The translations under genes were made by a program, and so were the position numbers. Positions 23,201 to 36,600 of a DNA stretch of 64,000 nt are shown one piece after another. The first letter of the stretch is position 1. Every line of letters begins with the position of its first letter. This DNA is from Paragonimus westermani (lineage: Eukaryota > Platyhelminthes > Trematoda > Plagiorchiida > Troglotrematidae): NCBI GenBank assembly GCA_008508345.1, contig QNGE01001260.1, forward strand, positions 1 to 64,000. The letters are read 5' to 3'. The notes under the pieces are model-generated. The model did not search any database, was not told where the DNA came from, and saw only the letters and a program-made list of their open reading frames with translations.

Positions 23201-25542
23201 GCCAATTTTAATCTCCCATGAACACAATCAGCATAATACCGTGATGAATTGTAATTTATGCTTCGCAGATATCACAGTGAATATATGTGGGCCTCAGTAA
23301 GAAAACTAGTCGAAAGATGAGTGAACCTGGGAGTGTGACACCATTGCTACCAAAAAAATATTCTGTGTTGTTGACAAGTAGACGGGTGACAGGAGAGAAG
23401 CATCCTTTGCGGATGATGACAAAATCGCCGACTCTTACGTCAACACGAACTTTGGTGCATCCTAGCAAACCACATACGCAGGGGGACATAAACCCGGTAC
23501 GAAACTATGGCCAATGAATGTGTTTCAAGTAACGGGTGTGGCCGTCTCTTCGCGACGCACGTATGTTACACTCGCTCTTCTGGAGTCATTTTCTAAACTG
23601 CACTGAGAGCCTCTGAGTGAAGGTATACCGTGTTTTTATAATAACAAATTCTACACACGTTTGTCCCCTTTTAAAATATATGCCCAGAGTGTGCGCTGGC
23701 AGTTCTAACAACCAGATCCTCCAGTAGACCATATACCGAAGTACCCATGAAAACTTGTGCCAATCATCTGTAGAGCTTCCCTAAGAAAATTACGTTAAGA
23801 AGAGCTGTAAAGTGAAACGACCTGATTTAGGTGGACAAGAAAAATGGGTAGTCTGACGGCAAAATTATTTCAGAAAACCGGATTGCCTTACAGTTTTGTC
23901 CCGCACTAATGGGAGCTGTGTTGTTTAGTTGCAACCTTTGATCAACTAAGCATCGTTACGTGTTTATGAAAAATCAAAATAAATTTTGCAGGGCGAATGT
24001 TACAGTCAGGCTATTTAGCTTGGACGGCCACACACTAAGGTCTGAAATGCTGAGGTGAAATATTTGTGAGCACCTAGAGTAGAAGTGGTTGCGGAGGTTA
24101 TAGTGCAGTCAGCAGTTACTCAATCTCTCATGACTAACCAGCTGAAGAATGGAGCTTCAATTTTTCAAAATCAATTTGACTTGTCCCTCATTGATTTCAC
24201 ATGGGTTCAGAGGTAACTAGCTTCATGTTAGAAGTTTTACAAACACCTGGGAAAGAAGAAGTTTTACTGAAGTTTTCTCAGTTTCTGTCTGTACTAGCGA
24301 ATGCTTTCTCAAGAGTGATAGTCCTATGCTTATCACGAAACACTAGTCCGGTCAGTTTGCAGTTTTTGAGGAACAGCGTTTTCCTCTGGTGTTATACAAA
24401 AACTAGGTACCACCTAAAACAACAGCACGCTAACTTTAAAAATCGAGTTATATTTATGGTTCTTCAGAAGTATCTACTTGACTGTTGCATGAGCTTTCTG
24501 AATTGTGATTAATTTGTTTTATTACTGTTTTACTAGTGTATTCAATAAGATAACAGTAATGTGGAATTTGCTTGCTTGTCGGAAGAAGTGAACTAGTATT
24601 ACCTCTCTTCGAATCTGCTTTTTGCCTGAAGGTTATGAGCGGAGATCGATATATAGTTTACCAAAAGTACATACGACTAATCTGAGAGCTTTAGTCCGAG
24701 GAGTTGTGTGCCACCAGAAAAAGCACCAATCTGTGTAAACACCTCTGTGAAGGATAATTAATTCAACTAGTTTTAAAAAGGATTATACAACAAGTGGTAT
24801 AATAGACCTCTGCTTTGGGCTTATCCCTCCGCTGTTTAGTCTTTAAAATTAGAGAATTTTCGTCAGGGTAAACTAAATTTACCGGTGCTGAAAATCGTCT
24901 TAATCTTGACGTATTTCGATTAACTGCTGGGTCCGAACTTGTTCCTATTATTGGTTGGTATATGAGCGCATGAGTATTCCTTCTCGGTTGCCATGACGAC
25001 TGCAGTTTGAGTGGCCAGAAATGCCCGATCGATCTATATGATCGATAACACCCAACGTACTCATGATTTTTGCTTGCAAATACAACAGACAAACGTGGAA
25101 ATACTCGTGAAAAGGTTTCACTTCGTAGCTAATCAGTAAAATCGTTCAGTGGCTCAGCTTCTTTGTACGTTGGAATATTTAGGGTACAGCCTTTCCGTTC
25201 CTAATGCTGTGGTAACTTCACGTAGCAGCACTTGGCGATACACTTTATTAATAACAAGAATTAGTGACATAAACTGAAGGTATCTGACCAACCAATTATT
25301 CACCAACAGTAGCAAATTTACTTAAGTAAGAAGTCGGCAAACTCCGGTATCAAAATGATCAGTTATATATTCATCAATACTTGGTCATTTTACAATTACT
25401 GATAACTCAGGATTTTTGTTCGTTATGAGGCGCACATAACTTATAAACTCCGCCCCATAATTATACGGACACAAGAATGCTTTACTAAAAAGTAGACTTG
25501 CATATATGATATTTTCAAGGTGATCCAAATGTGGAAAATAAA
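20292..25542. other. Intron of FERM gene (first part), mostly featureless
   Basis: No transposon domain was recognised. Opposed frames at 21998-22432 (minus, 144 aa) and 22086-22481 (plus, 131 aa) are the longest unassigned ones here; neither shows a domain. Simple repeats occur at 21716-21765 (CATACATACA/ACATACGTATG). Confidence 0.4.
21998..22432 (-). other. Unassigned 144 aa open frame
   Basis: Minus-strand frame, basic and Cys-containing. It starts MLKSVVILKCEHTSLPG and includes SCGTCTDSG and FELMHKIPQAELRLMDG. I do not recognise a family. There is no splice evidence, and an overlapping 131 aa frame on the other strand means at least one of the two is spurious. It may be a chance frame inside the intron. 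Confidence 0.15.
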
Positions 25543-25622
25543 GGTTCCGGCGGGATTCAAACCAACAACAGAAACAGCATACCCACACGCGGCAAACACG
25601 CTACCAACTGAGCTACGACATC
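25543..25622 (-). repeat. tRNA-derived SINE head (tRNA-like)
   Basis: On the minus strand there is an A box, TAGCTCAGTTGGTAGCG, and a B box, GGTTTGAATCCC, about 45 bp apart: the internal RNA polymerase III promoter of tRNAs. The acceptor ends (GTCG/GGAACC) and the anticodon arm do not fold into a normal tRNA, so a SINE head or tRNA pseudogene is more likely than a working tRNA gene. The boxes are the best preserved of any tRNA-like sequence in the window. Confidence 0.55.
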
Positions 25623-26860
25623 ATACTGAGAGTTCGGAATTTTCATATTTGGACCCTGTTGTTCTTCCCACCGCCTCATATTAAAATCCACCAATCTATG
25701 AGATCGACTGTCCAGGTAGGATTTTTTGTTCAGTTCACGTTGAACAGCAGCAGGGCTATTGTTCAGTTATGAATGATTCTCACCTGGTTTACGAACGTAG
25801 ACAAAACGCTGATTATCTACACACATGTGGTCGTAAAATGCATGTAACATGAAACGTCATATTTCATCCGTTGGGTTAAATATAACTTGATGTAGTGAGT
25901 TATTTTCGCTTTATCATATAGTAATAAGACAGACTGAATCTAATCTGGGCAAGGAAATTACGAAATGGGATGTGACCTTTTCATTTTATAGTTTTCTGCT
26001 CACTTAGCCAAACTAGGTTCATCCAACCCTGTGCTGAGAATCAGCTGAGCGTAAATCGCTTATCGATGTTATGTAGTTTTGATTCGATGAGTTTAGGTTT
26101 TACTGCGACACATGTCATGAGGAAACCGTATCACAGCCTTTGACAGGTACAGTACCTCTGCCGTCAACGAGACAGAAAAAAGCTAGCGCTGTCTAAACGT
26201 TGCAGAGTGGGTCGAACCATAGAAATCAATAATTGATCCACGGTGGATGGATGTACTAAAAAACGACTTAATCTAAGGAGGGATTCTCAATTCAAAGGAG
26301 AAGCTTCTATTGACAGTCTGAATGCAACTCACACCAGTCTCCCTATGCTCACTATCAATTTGAGGGAAACCGACCATACAATGTGAAACATTAGTCATTT
26401 CCGGTCACCCGGAAATCCGGGAACATTCCATAGCTATCTGCTCAACACAAAGGCAGTCTTTCGTCAACAATGGATATAACGTGGACAAACAAATAAAAGA
26501 AGGCAATATTCATTGCTGAAAAAAATCACTTTTGACAGACCGGTTGAACTGATGCATGGCTGACATTGTTTGGAAAAGAACTCCACCGTTCATGGTCGAC
26601 GCTTGGTTAAAGAGAGTTCGTTGGTGATCTTAGGTGCTTTCAACTTCAACGGAAGGTGTGAAAGGCGCTTTGCTGAAAGGCAAACGGTGTGTGATATTGA
26701 ATGGTTTATAGAGACAATGGCTCAATATGTACTGAAGAAATGACCAAAATTTGGCCTATAATGCAGAACAGTGGCTTAATGATGTGATCTGATCATACTT
26801 TAATCAGGAACCCCTGATGGTTGGGAACAGTGGCGGTGTTGTTCGTAGCTCAGGTTGTTG
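25623..26860. other. Intron sequence, nothing recognised
   Basis: No exon-like segment, repeat family or transposon domain was seen. Confidence 0.4.
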
Positions 26861-26903
26861 GTTTTGGTATTGGTATGTTCTCAGAGCTTGGCAGTTAGGT
26901 TGC

Positions 26904-26938
26904 AAACGTTTCATCACCAAGCGAGGTGACATCATCAG
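26904..26938 (-). ncRNA. Hammerhead ribozyme-like core (left arm)
   Basis: The same motif on the opposite strand: CTGATGA, then TGTCACC-TCGCTT-GGTGAT, then GAAACGTTTGC. It differs from the right arm by a G at stem II that permits a G-U pair next to an extra U. Confidence 0.4.
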
Positions 26939-26970
26939 TGCTCAAAACTATACGTTGAAACACTAACGCA

Positions 26971-27008
26971 CTGATGATCTCACCTCGCTTGGTGATGAAA
27001 CGTTTGCA
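26971..27008 (+). ncRNA. Hammerhead ribozyme-like core (right arm)
   Basis: CTGATGA at 26971-26977, stem II TCACC/GGTGA around loop TCGCTT, GAAA at 26997-27000, then CGTTTGC. Predicted self-cleavage would be after GTT. Weak points: the base pair next to the core is U-U rather than G-C, and stem I is only three pairs before mismatches. Activity is not implied. Confidence 0.4.
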
Positions 27009-28429
27009 ACCTAAATGCCAAGCTCGGCGAACATACCAATACCAAAACGAGAACCTGCTTCATTATGTATTGAATCTGCTGACCGGTCAGAGGTTGCGTC
27101 CAAATGGGAGCTGGCGGACCTGTTTCAAGAAGACTGAAATACAATCGGACATCTTCACTCACAACTCTCGATAAACTGCACTGAAGATGGTGCGCAGATA
27201 GCGGGACAACTGAAATCACAATCCGTTTTAACGAGTCGTAATATACAACAAATCCTGGCATCTGCACAACTGTGGGGTGGAAACTTCAAAGTCCTAAAAA
27301 AATGCTTTATTTAGCTGCTATCAAAAAAGCATCTCGAACAGTGTGTTTAGCAGTTACAAATTTTACAAAATATCAATCTTGTATTCCAATGAATCCTTGC
27401 TGACAAAATATTCTCGACTACTGGGGACCTGCACGGATAGCACCAATTCCTTTGAGATTTTCCAAACTCCACTCAACACTATGCTTCTCTGTAACAGTGA
27501 CAGCGGCCGAGACTACTGTAATTGTCAGAATGACTACGTAATTGACGACTGGCCACTCTCAACGTTCAAATGCGTTAACCGAGCAAACACGTTGCTAATT
27601 GTTACAAGCTTACCCTATTTGACTGGGCTTAGCTAATCTTTTAGGCGATCACTCCGGGATCAGACTATAGTGCATGTATTCCAGTAATCCTCTGCACAAC
27701 TGCGTGACCACCAACCCTGGTGCACTCACACTGTGATGTCATTTTATAGTTATGTCCACAGTTTACCTGGGTGAAATGCTATCAGAAAAACGAACAGTGT
27801 TTTCTAAGCACGCCAGTCTTTGATTTGAACGTACCTCTCTCTGCCTCTACCCCAATTCTTCTGTAACGTGGTTTATATTTCCTGGAGTGGCTGTCAAACA
27901 GTTGTAACAAATCTATGAATATACCAATATGTGTTAATATTTCGTTTTCTTTCTTTAGTGGCATCTACTGTTGGTACTTTGTGTAGCAACACGCGAAACT
28001 GAGTATTCACCAAACGTCAATTTCGAAATAATTAGCTCTCAAATATTTGCCATCCTGTTTTCGGACTCAATGCAGTTGGCAACTAAACTTATAGCAACAT
28101 CGACACACAGGTTACATCAGGTTTGTACTTCGTTTTACAATCTTCAGTGACCCTTTACCCAGTAGGAATTTTAGTCAATGCCGGACCTATTCCTCTTGGG
28201 TTATTGGATGACTGTGAATATCAGTGTGGATCACCTCGACATTTACACACACAACTTCAATATCCGGTGACTCCTTTTTATTCTAGCAAGCGCAGCTCAT
28301 GCATGTATTTATTTTTATGAATGCAGACAAGCGAAATTTCCATGTTTGAAGGATACAAAGCGACTCTGTGGCTAACTTGATACAACGAGCCTGGTATGTG
28401 TATACATATGGCCAAAACTTTCACGACCA

Positions 28430-28570
28430 TAAGTACCGTTTTAAAAGTCCATTCTGATAGAAAATACGAAATTCAACGTTTATTCCTGCTTAGGCTCGTG
28501 TGCACAGTTGGAGTCCCGACCTCCACGCTTGTGAACAGACAGCCTTGACCCTTGCACCATGACAGACATC
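28430..28570 (-). repeat. Possible tRNA-derived SINE, eroded
   Basis: Minus strand: CATGGTGCAAGGGTCAAGGC corresponds to the A-box region of the SINE at 52387-52590 (ATGGCGCAGTGGTCAACACGG), and GGTCGGGACTCCAACTG lies where the B box should be. The similarity is partial and the B box is mutated. Confidence 0.3.
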
Positions 28571-31426
28571 CGTTCTAATGGTGGATTTACAATGCGTCAC
28601 CTGCATATATCTCAATCACCCACACATTACAATGTCGCAACATTCGCCAGTGGATGAGGCAAATGGGCGTGCCAATAATGTCGACTGCATGATTCAGATT
28701 CTAAACCTACCCACATGTAAACTGTTTCCTACGTCGTCCCACGAAAAAAAAGGGTACTTATTGCCTGACTAGCCACCATTTTCTAAGACCAGACGCATCA
28801 GAAACGATAGATATCAATCGGTCTTTGGCCTCATGTTGTCCGGGCGGGCTTTGGAGTCTGAAGTAGTCGGAATTCGGACTTATCGGTGGGGTTGCGCTCG
28901 TTATCATGTACGAGACGCGGACAACAAAACTGTCACGGAATGGCCAACGTCTTAATGGTTGACAAAACTTGTTTAGAAAAGATGAACGACAATCAGTCGG
29001 ATTGACTGCCTGATAGAAGTACGTTATAGGGCAAATATGTCAGTTTACAGCATTCGCTCTGTAGAAAATATTGTTTCCAATAAGTTTGATTTATTTTGAT
29101 CGCAATGTTTTCTCCTATAATAAACCGCTCGCTCTATGTATGAAGTCAGGATGTTGATGATATTGTTACTGAATTCAAGCCGTACAAACCATTGGAAATC
29201 ACACACTAATGGTTATTTTCAGGTACAGTGATTTATTAAAACTGGTCAGCTTTAGAATCTCTTGGCTGATGTCTAACTTCAGCGAAGTTCTTGAGATAAA
29301 GCCATTGTCGACGATGACTTGAAGTTTAAAAACTTTACCAATAAACAAAAAACAGTGAATGTATGTTTCAAAAAGTATAAACTTGTCAAATTCTGACAAG
29401 AATGTAGTGTTACAAATACCGTACGTTACAAGGCGGATAGCACAAGCATCTTGTAACACCGCCGTTGTACCAGGTCATTAGCACTGTCTCCGATTAAGAA
29501 AGGTGTTCTTCATTTCACCTGCGACTAAATAGTGTCTATATAAAGTATACTATTGACGACTTGACTTGGCTTGATGGCCGCCCCATTTATTGAGAGGACA
29601 CGGTCAGGTAAACAATTTTTGAGTTGACATTAAAATAAATCTCCTGTTTAGAGGTGTTGTCTTTTATGCATGACAAACCAGTCTTTCATGATAGGAAAAC
29701 GGTAATCTTGAAGTTATATCTGGCATAGCTTTGAATGGTCGCGACCAGTTGGTTTACGGATTTGACTTTCCTTCTCTTGTACTTGCGTGTTTGACCACTG
29801 CGTGTAGGTCGCAACTGACCAAAGTATACGAAGTAAAATCTTTTGATTTCGTTACTTACTGCTTTAAAAAAGAAAATTGCAGTCTATGACGACTTTGTGA
29901 GCATAAGTGACATCTTGTTTTGAGAGATGCATGATAGGTTGGTATGGAGAAATTTGGTAAAGCTGACAGCCAGTAAGATATCCGTTTAGAATAGTTTGTC
30001 TTAAAACCCATTGCTGTATTTTTGCATGTTGGAAAACCCTGGTGTAGAAATACAATGTAACGATGTCCCCATCCTTTGAAAGATCGAAGGCTTAAAAAGA
30101 CTATGTGCTGCACTAAGGTGAGCGGTATTTGACTCCGCACATACTAGTTGTGTTTCAGAAAGCAGACAAAATTACGCGTCCCAAGTTTGAAGATTAACGT
30201 TGTGTTTAATCCACGCGGCATCATCAAAAAGCCGAGCACTGAGTACTCCACTTATTAACTCTTTTATCAGAGTATTGGGAACATTTTTGCTTACTTAGTA
30301 AGGCAAAAGAGATTCAGATTCAGGATAAACGAAACTCATTCAAGCAACGGGATTTTTGTGAGTACTACAGCTGTCTCAGATAAAAAGAATTTTGTACCCA
30401 TCCATTATAAATGGATAAATTGAGTGAGTGCCCATTATAGACTCGGCAAATCACGATAATCACTTACCAGTTCGACCTCACCTACTGGTGTTTGCAGTTC
30501 ACTTTGCAAGCAAGGATATGACAATACAGCGTTAAAAAACCACGACGAATAAACGAGACGAATTTCAGGTAAGGAAGCATTAGAAGGTTAGAACAAATTG
30601 AACACTAACCATGATGTTTTTATTGCAATAGCTGGGCTGCCAAAATTACCGCCGAAAGATTCCAAGAGAAGGGGGTGTCATAATAATCTTGTAACGGCGG
30701 AACCACAAGTCAATAGTATCTCGAGAGATTTTGTGGACCTCGAACGTAATTTACACTATCAAGCCATAAAATATCGCTTTCGTGTTACTCGACTGTACCA
30801 TATCTCTTGAAAGATAGATAATCCTATGGTTCCGTGGTTTATATGCACCAAAGAGTAATCATGGTTGTGGATAAGTGGACAGAAACTCAGAGTAACGTGC
30901 CCGATTACGCAAACATATTTGGCTGAGTATTCGAGATGGCCTAGGTAACCGTAAACTAAGTTCATTGATGAACATTCTGGAGCCCACAAAGACTGATGTA
31001 AACCATTCTATCATGGCTACCAATTTTTTAATGATCACCCAATGGGGACAGCCAGGGAGAGAAGAGAAGCCGTAGCTGTCCTAAGGGAAGGAAAAAACAC
31101 AGGGGATCATAAAACCACGACAATAACTTAGGTAATCGGGCAACAAGCTCGAGATGAGAATAATTTATTGTTTATCCTAGATTTGCGGTTAAAGTCAAAT
31201 CGAAGCGTACAACACTTGACAAACTAAACAAGGTAAGGGTAACTCAGTGTATGGGGGTAATAAAATTAACTGTAGTACTGCTACTACACCGTACGTCGTC
31301 ACTTCACCGGTGAACGTGAATCTTTTACCCACTACAATAAACAGTTTATTCTAACATACTGGTGAGTAATTAATTTCACAGCTGCACTAAATTCAGCGGC
31401 CTCCATGTGTAATTGCCGCTTCTGAG

Positions 31427-31622
31427 ATTACGTAGAACATTCAATCAGACCGTTTGGAAAAAGCTCTAGACTCGAGGATATCTCTTGTTTGAGCTGTTCG
31501 GTAGCACGTACGCTTTTCACGACCGGTATATAAATCTTGACCACACCTTCATGACGTATCCATGCTGCCCACTATAGCGTTGATCTCACACTGAACACAA
31601 CTAAATTATCATGTCTGAACGT
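31427..31622 (-). repeat. tRNA-derived SINE, old copy
   Basis: Minus strand in order: CATGATAATTTAGTTGTG..., AGTGTGAGATCAACGCTATAGTGGGCAGC, TCATGA, and then CTCGAGTCTAGAGCTTTTTCC near the 3' side. The 52387-52590 copy has the same blocks (GTGATAATTCGGTCGTG, GTGAGGTCAATGGCGCAGTGGTC, CTCATGA, CTCGAGTCTAGAGCTTCTTTTC). The pol III boxes are eroded. Confidence 0.5.
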
Positions 31623-33589
31623 CCGACCATATTCATTTGTGACTAATGTTCAGTCTGCCTGACCATCTCGAGACACGCCGGCTATCGCACTAATTCCAGT
31701 CAGTTGCTTCATACGTAGGACTTTCGATCAATATTCCGGAGTGAAAGTAACTGCACACTCATACCCGATTATTTTGAAATGCCCAATACGAAGTGAGTGG
31801 TGCACTAGTCAACGCAGCGGCCTCTTGAAAGCGTTGCTGATATTCACCTCTTGGTCATAGGAAAGATAGACTCTACTGATGGCTTCTAAAAAAAACCAAC
31901 CTCAGTTCTGGCGATTCTTTAAAGCGGCTGTCTGAAATGTTAAGTTGAATAGGAACAACTTCGAGCGCTACTCAGTTTAATAGGCAAGCGTGAAGTTTTA
32001 CTGCACTCAGCTAAGGAGATATTTCAGGTGCAGCGATCACTTCGGGACAGTCTGTGCCAACCCGCTTTGGAGTCTTCGGAGCAGGAAACTAAATTTGATT
32101 ATTTTATTCAAACATCTCTGTGATTACTCGACTCATACGATTCTAACCGCAATGCTTAATTTTTTGATAGACTGCCAGGCGTTATTATTGCAGGCCTACC
32201 TCGAGTGAACTATGACTGATGCCTTGTGATGAACCGAGTGTCACACACTTCATCAGGATATTTGCTTTTAGACAGACTGTAAGCCCACCTATTACGAGTA
32301 CACGTTGTTAAATATCTCCTGGCAGTTTAGGACAACCCACTCAGAGGTGCACAGTTAACAATTCCAATCAGGACTATCTTTTGACTCCAAAAGACATCAG
32401 AAGAAACGGTGGAAATGATTAGAAGTTGTGTTGCTAATGGAAAATTTACAACGAAAGAGTTCCTTCACTTTGAATGTGAATCAACCATATATCCAAATTA
32501 TCTAGGGGGGAAGGGGTTTCAACATGAAGCAAAAAGAAATGAGATCGCAGCTGGCTACGGGTCATTAAAAACAATCTGGTGCAGACCGTATTCATTCTAA
32601 ATTTGTCTACTACGTAAGTATAAGGTTAAACGTATGAACATCTAACCTAAAGCTCCTGTCTGCGAAACAGTCAGTTGGCAAACACAGTCCATCACGAATT
32701 TCAAATTTACCTGTTTTTTTTTACGACCGCACCACCGGGAAAATTCCCTCCCTTGTAATTTGCTGAAGGAATAGTGCGATTTATTCGCAGAGACACGTTG
32801 CACACACCTTTTGCTTATTTATTGCGATGGATAAAAGAACGCCCACTAATTCTCAATAATTGCTGCTACGTAGTAGATAATCCTGAACCACATAAATTAG
32901 ACATAACCGACGATCGATAGCATCTTCATGGACGTGCCGGTCAGCTTCTTTCTCAAAGGAGAGCATTACAATTGAGTTTTGTCCTTGTGGGAGCTCGCCA
33001 GTAGCGCATCCAGTAGTTGAGGACAGATGAATGCACACTTCGACTCTAAGGTGGCGTGCTTAATTTGCTGAATCTTCCAACTCATTGATGTTTGATGTGT
33101 GGTGCGTTGTGGGGATAAATGAGAAGAAAACAAACACCATTTATTTGGCACCTATAGGCCTTGTCTATCATCTCGGTTATGGTCGCACGGTTCACAAATT
33201 CCACATTTAGAGACGCAGCGCAAGTTAGCACTGTGAATGCTGTCGTTACTCAAAGTACTTTTCTGTGAAGGATGAACAAGTAGTGTGACGGAACAATGAA
33301 AACTGCAAGAACTATTTTGCAGCTATCGTTCAATTCATACCTGCATTCTTAATTTGTGTGTGGGTTGCAGATGGTCTGACATGGATGGCTCAGATCCGGG
33401 CACTTCAAAATTTCAAGTCCCATGCATTGCTGTGTTTTTATCTGTAAATTGAGTGTGCAATTTTTCGACTGAATGACAAGTAAGCGTCAGTATCGATCTT
33501 GGATGTTTTTTGCTGTCAATGATAAGGCTGGTGACGTCAAATAAATTAGCTTTCTTCACAGTGGAAACATTTTGTGTTCCTCTACCCAG

Positions 33590-33697
33590 AATACCTGTCT
33601 TGGACGGACCTTATTCAATCAAGTGATTGAACGTCTGAGTGGCATTGTTGCGAAGGACTACTTCGGACTGCGCTACCTCGACAGAAGTAAACAACGT
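33590..33697 (+). CDS. FERM gene exon: F1 lobe core
   Basis: 108 bp, exactly 36 codons, bounded by CTACCCAG acceptor and GTGAGT donor, phase 0 at both ends. It encodes NTCLGRTLFNQVIERL and then SGIVAKDYFGLRYLDRSKQR. This is the hallmark of the FERM F1 lobe (K.G..L...V...L.L...DYFGLRY.D...Q). The match to splice boundaries is exact and the frame agrees with both neighbours, so this is the anchor of the gene model. The preceding intron is about 13.3 kb and the next about 4.8 kb. Confidence 0.92.
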
Positions 33698-36600
33698 GTG
33701 AGTTTAATTTGATCAGCTGTGGTCTGTTGTAATGATTGCAATTATGGGTTAAAGAAGCAAAACTTAAAACGACTGTATTTTGTCGTCTTACAATAAATTT
33801 TTAATACGGGTGAACACTGGCAGTTTTTTTCTCAATCAACCTGAATTGGCCACAAGAATCAGGAGCTCTTTCCCCGTGCTGGTTGCAGTCATATGTACTT
33901 ACGCTCGCAATTTCGGATAGATCACCATGGTACCTTTTAGCGAAAGTCGTTCGTTCTGTGATCTACTGGGTTTCACACAGACGTGGGAGCACGATTTCAC
34001 ACCATATCTCGATAAGTTTACAAGGGTGGGTGAAAAAATATAACGCGTTTCGTCAAACCTCACCTCTTACAAGTTTGATCTTTTGGTCCGATTTGTTTTG
34101 ACCATAACCAATGGGGTCACAATCTGAACCGTGGTAATGCTTGCCCTCCACAGCCTAACAGACTCTAAACCGTTCTAGTTACTGTCTTCTATTAGAATCA
34201 CGTTACTCATGTTAGTGAAGGATCGTTTGATGAACGGTTGGTATTACATCGGAATCTACCCAAGCTATGAGTGCCAAGAAGTAACAACAATATAGTTGTT
34301 TTATTCAACTCAGATGAAAAAGTACTTAGCTATCGTACGTACGTACGAACAGAAAATCTAGTAAGAATGTCAGGTGTTTGGATAAATGCCTGATCTTTCC
34401 TGACTGAACATTACCATGCTCACATTCTAATTGGAAGTGTGTCTCAAAAACTGCTGAACTGCTATCCTACTAGATGAATACTTTTAGTTTATGTCGTATA
34501 TGTTGAGTTTCACAATGAAAAAATCTAAAAACCATGGTGTTTTCCGGTGTAAACTTTTAAATATTATCTCAGTATTAAGCCAACATTAAACAGCAGAACA
34601 AAGAATCACAGGGCGAAGGACATAAATGTACAGACGTAAGAGGCTTATAATATTGGGGCAGAAGCTCTTGACAAACTATGTGACTAGCAGTTACCCAGGT
34701 CAGAACAAAGTGCTTCTAAACGCACAAGGGGGAGTTCGGCACGTACCTGTCAAAACTTCAAAAAACTGGGTGATATGTTCTCATTTTCTCACAAAAATCA
34801 CAGAGAATACTTTAATATCCCTGACCTTGTGTCTAGTTTTTGACAAATGCTAAGAATGAAACTGGGTTCCCTTCAGCAGCGTGGACGCAAATAGGGCGCT
34901 TGCAACTGTATTCCTAATCATGCTGTAGCGTGTTCCTGAACGTGTTTATGTAGTTGGTGTTTTGTCTACTCTGGGTAGCGCATCCGGCAACTACAAAAAT
35001 ATTTGTGCAAACAATAGTGCCTGATGAAAGCAGACTGAGTTTTTGAGGTCGAGGAAATAAGGAATATTTTAGTGGGTTGCATTGCATGACGTTGTGGATT
35101 TGCTTCAAACCGGATATTAAACTTTTCTTTTGCACAGCTGTTCGATAATTATAAAAGTGATTTTTAGTAAACCGGTTTCCCAAGTACTGTTTTCAGCTAA
35201 ATTTCGGGTGAACTCGAGTGCTACAGCTTATAATAATTAGTAGAAGGTATCCTCTGGATGCGAGTGGTTGTCAGCTTGTTCACTTCTTACGATACGTTGT
35301 TTTTCGTGCATCAACCTCGTGCTTCATGGTAAACTTTTCCATTCAACATTCTCTTGTACTGGTTGGAACGGGAACTTTTAAAATGTATATAATGTCTTGT
35401 CCACTTAGTATTTCTGCATGTATATTCCTTCGTCGTGCCATCTGATCAGTGCGTGACCAGCCCGGCCAATGGCTTAAGAAGGTCGTTCAACTCTTGCTCA
35501 TCTATCAGCCCCGGGCTTTCATGGACTTCATTTGAACCTACGTTTCACTGTTAGCAATAACCCAGCACTTGATAATAATTAAAATACCCGCCACACAGTG
35601 CCTGTTGCACACTGATTCAAACGACACTCGTACGTAGAAAGTTCTACTTTGGCCATAGACACAATCGCTGGAATCCTGTCTAGTGGGATCGTTTCTAGAC
35701 CCTCCACCGGTCGAAAAGCGGTTGTTTAAGAATTGAAGCTCACGTTGTGCGTTTAATAAAGCAATAATACTGTATAATATAAGAGGATGCATTGTCTTAC
35801 AAAAACATCACACCCTCAAATATTTCATAGAGCGGAATGTTCAACAGATATACATATAAATGTGATAAAAACGTTTGGATGATTTAAGCACTCGAACAAA
35901 AACCGTCAAGTGTATGGGTTATACATTATATAACAGTCACAATTATCTGTCACATATTAGACCGAGTATTAGAACAATTATTGCTTTCTCCGTTTTCAGT
36001 CGGATGCAAAGGCATCAACTACAGTCACCCGAGTGGTTGCTGTGTCTCGCCTCGAGGTGTTGGGGGCAATGTGAACATTATTCACAAGCAAGAGTTCAGA
36101 TATGGGCAACCGTGCAGTGGTCAGTATAGGTACATTATGAAAGTGTCGTCAAAATACAACTTCTAGCTGTGGCAAGAATACGCACTACAGACGAGCTCTA
36201 ACAAGAGTGAACTTCGAGTGTAGATCGATTCTTGGAGGGGTTAGCTGGAAAGTTTAAATGCGTGCGGAGCTGTGATCAATCTTGATTGCGTTCTACTAAC
36301 CCTCCGCTTTTGTCTAGGCTTACCAAAATGCGTTCCACCTGTCCTGTACGCTTTTACTTGGACTAGAAAACTGCGTCTCAAACAACGTAGCGCGAAGCTT
36401 CAGGTTTATTTCATAACACAAAACAAGCTAACTTCAATTGATAGCATAATCAGTTAGTGTCAACAGAAAGTACAGTTCAGTTGTTTTGGATTGCTTTGGA
36501 TGAACTTACGTCGTTAGCATGGTAAAACTGGTAGAAGGGGCCTTTCCTGACCGTCTTTGATAACAGAGTGTGGATTGAACAGTCTGTAATAAACAATTCT

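Larger units (their letters stand above)
26861..27048. repeat. Inverted pair of hammerhead-like Penelope terminal sequences
   Basis: Two 81 bp arms (26861-26941 and 26968-27048) are inverted with a 26 nt centre and about four mismatches, without gaps. Each arm, read outward from the centre, contains CTGATGA, a 5 bp stem (TCACC/GGTGA) closed by TCGCTT, then GAAACGTTTGC. This is the CUGANGA ... GAAA core of a hammerhead ribozyme. GCA before CTGATGA pairs with TGC after GAAACGTT (stem I), and the AACGTT palindrome could give the very short stem III of the dimeric minimal hammerheads described in Penelope-like elements. Stem II departs from the consensus next to the core: the right arm lacks the usual G-C closing pair, and the left arm has an extra U and a G-U pair. 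Confidence 0.55.
27049..33589. other. Intron of FERM gene (second part)
   Basis: Apart from the SINE copies listed separately (28430-28570 and 31427-31622) I recognise nothing. The open frames are short and lack domains. It ends in a clear polypyrimidine tract and acceptor, TTCCTCTACCCAG. Confidence 0.45.

Noticed and set aside
34336..34350. GTAC tetranucleotide run as a functional site
   Set aside because: A short simple repeat with no context suggesting function.
35998..36120. Exon-like stretch after GTTTTCAG at about 35999
   Set aside because: Two frames are open but neither resembles FERM sequence, and the downstream part overlaps the SINE copy at 36075-36285.
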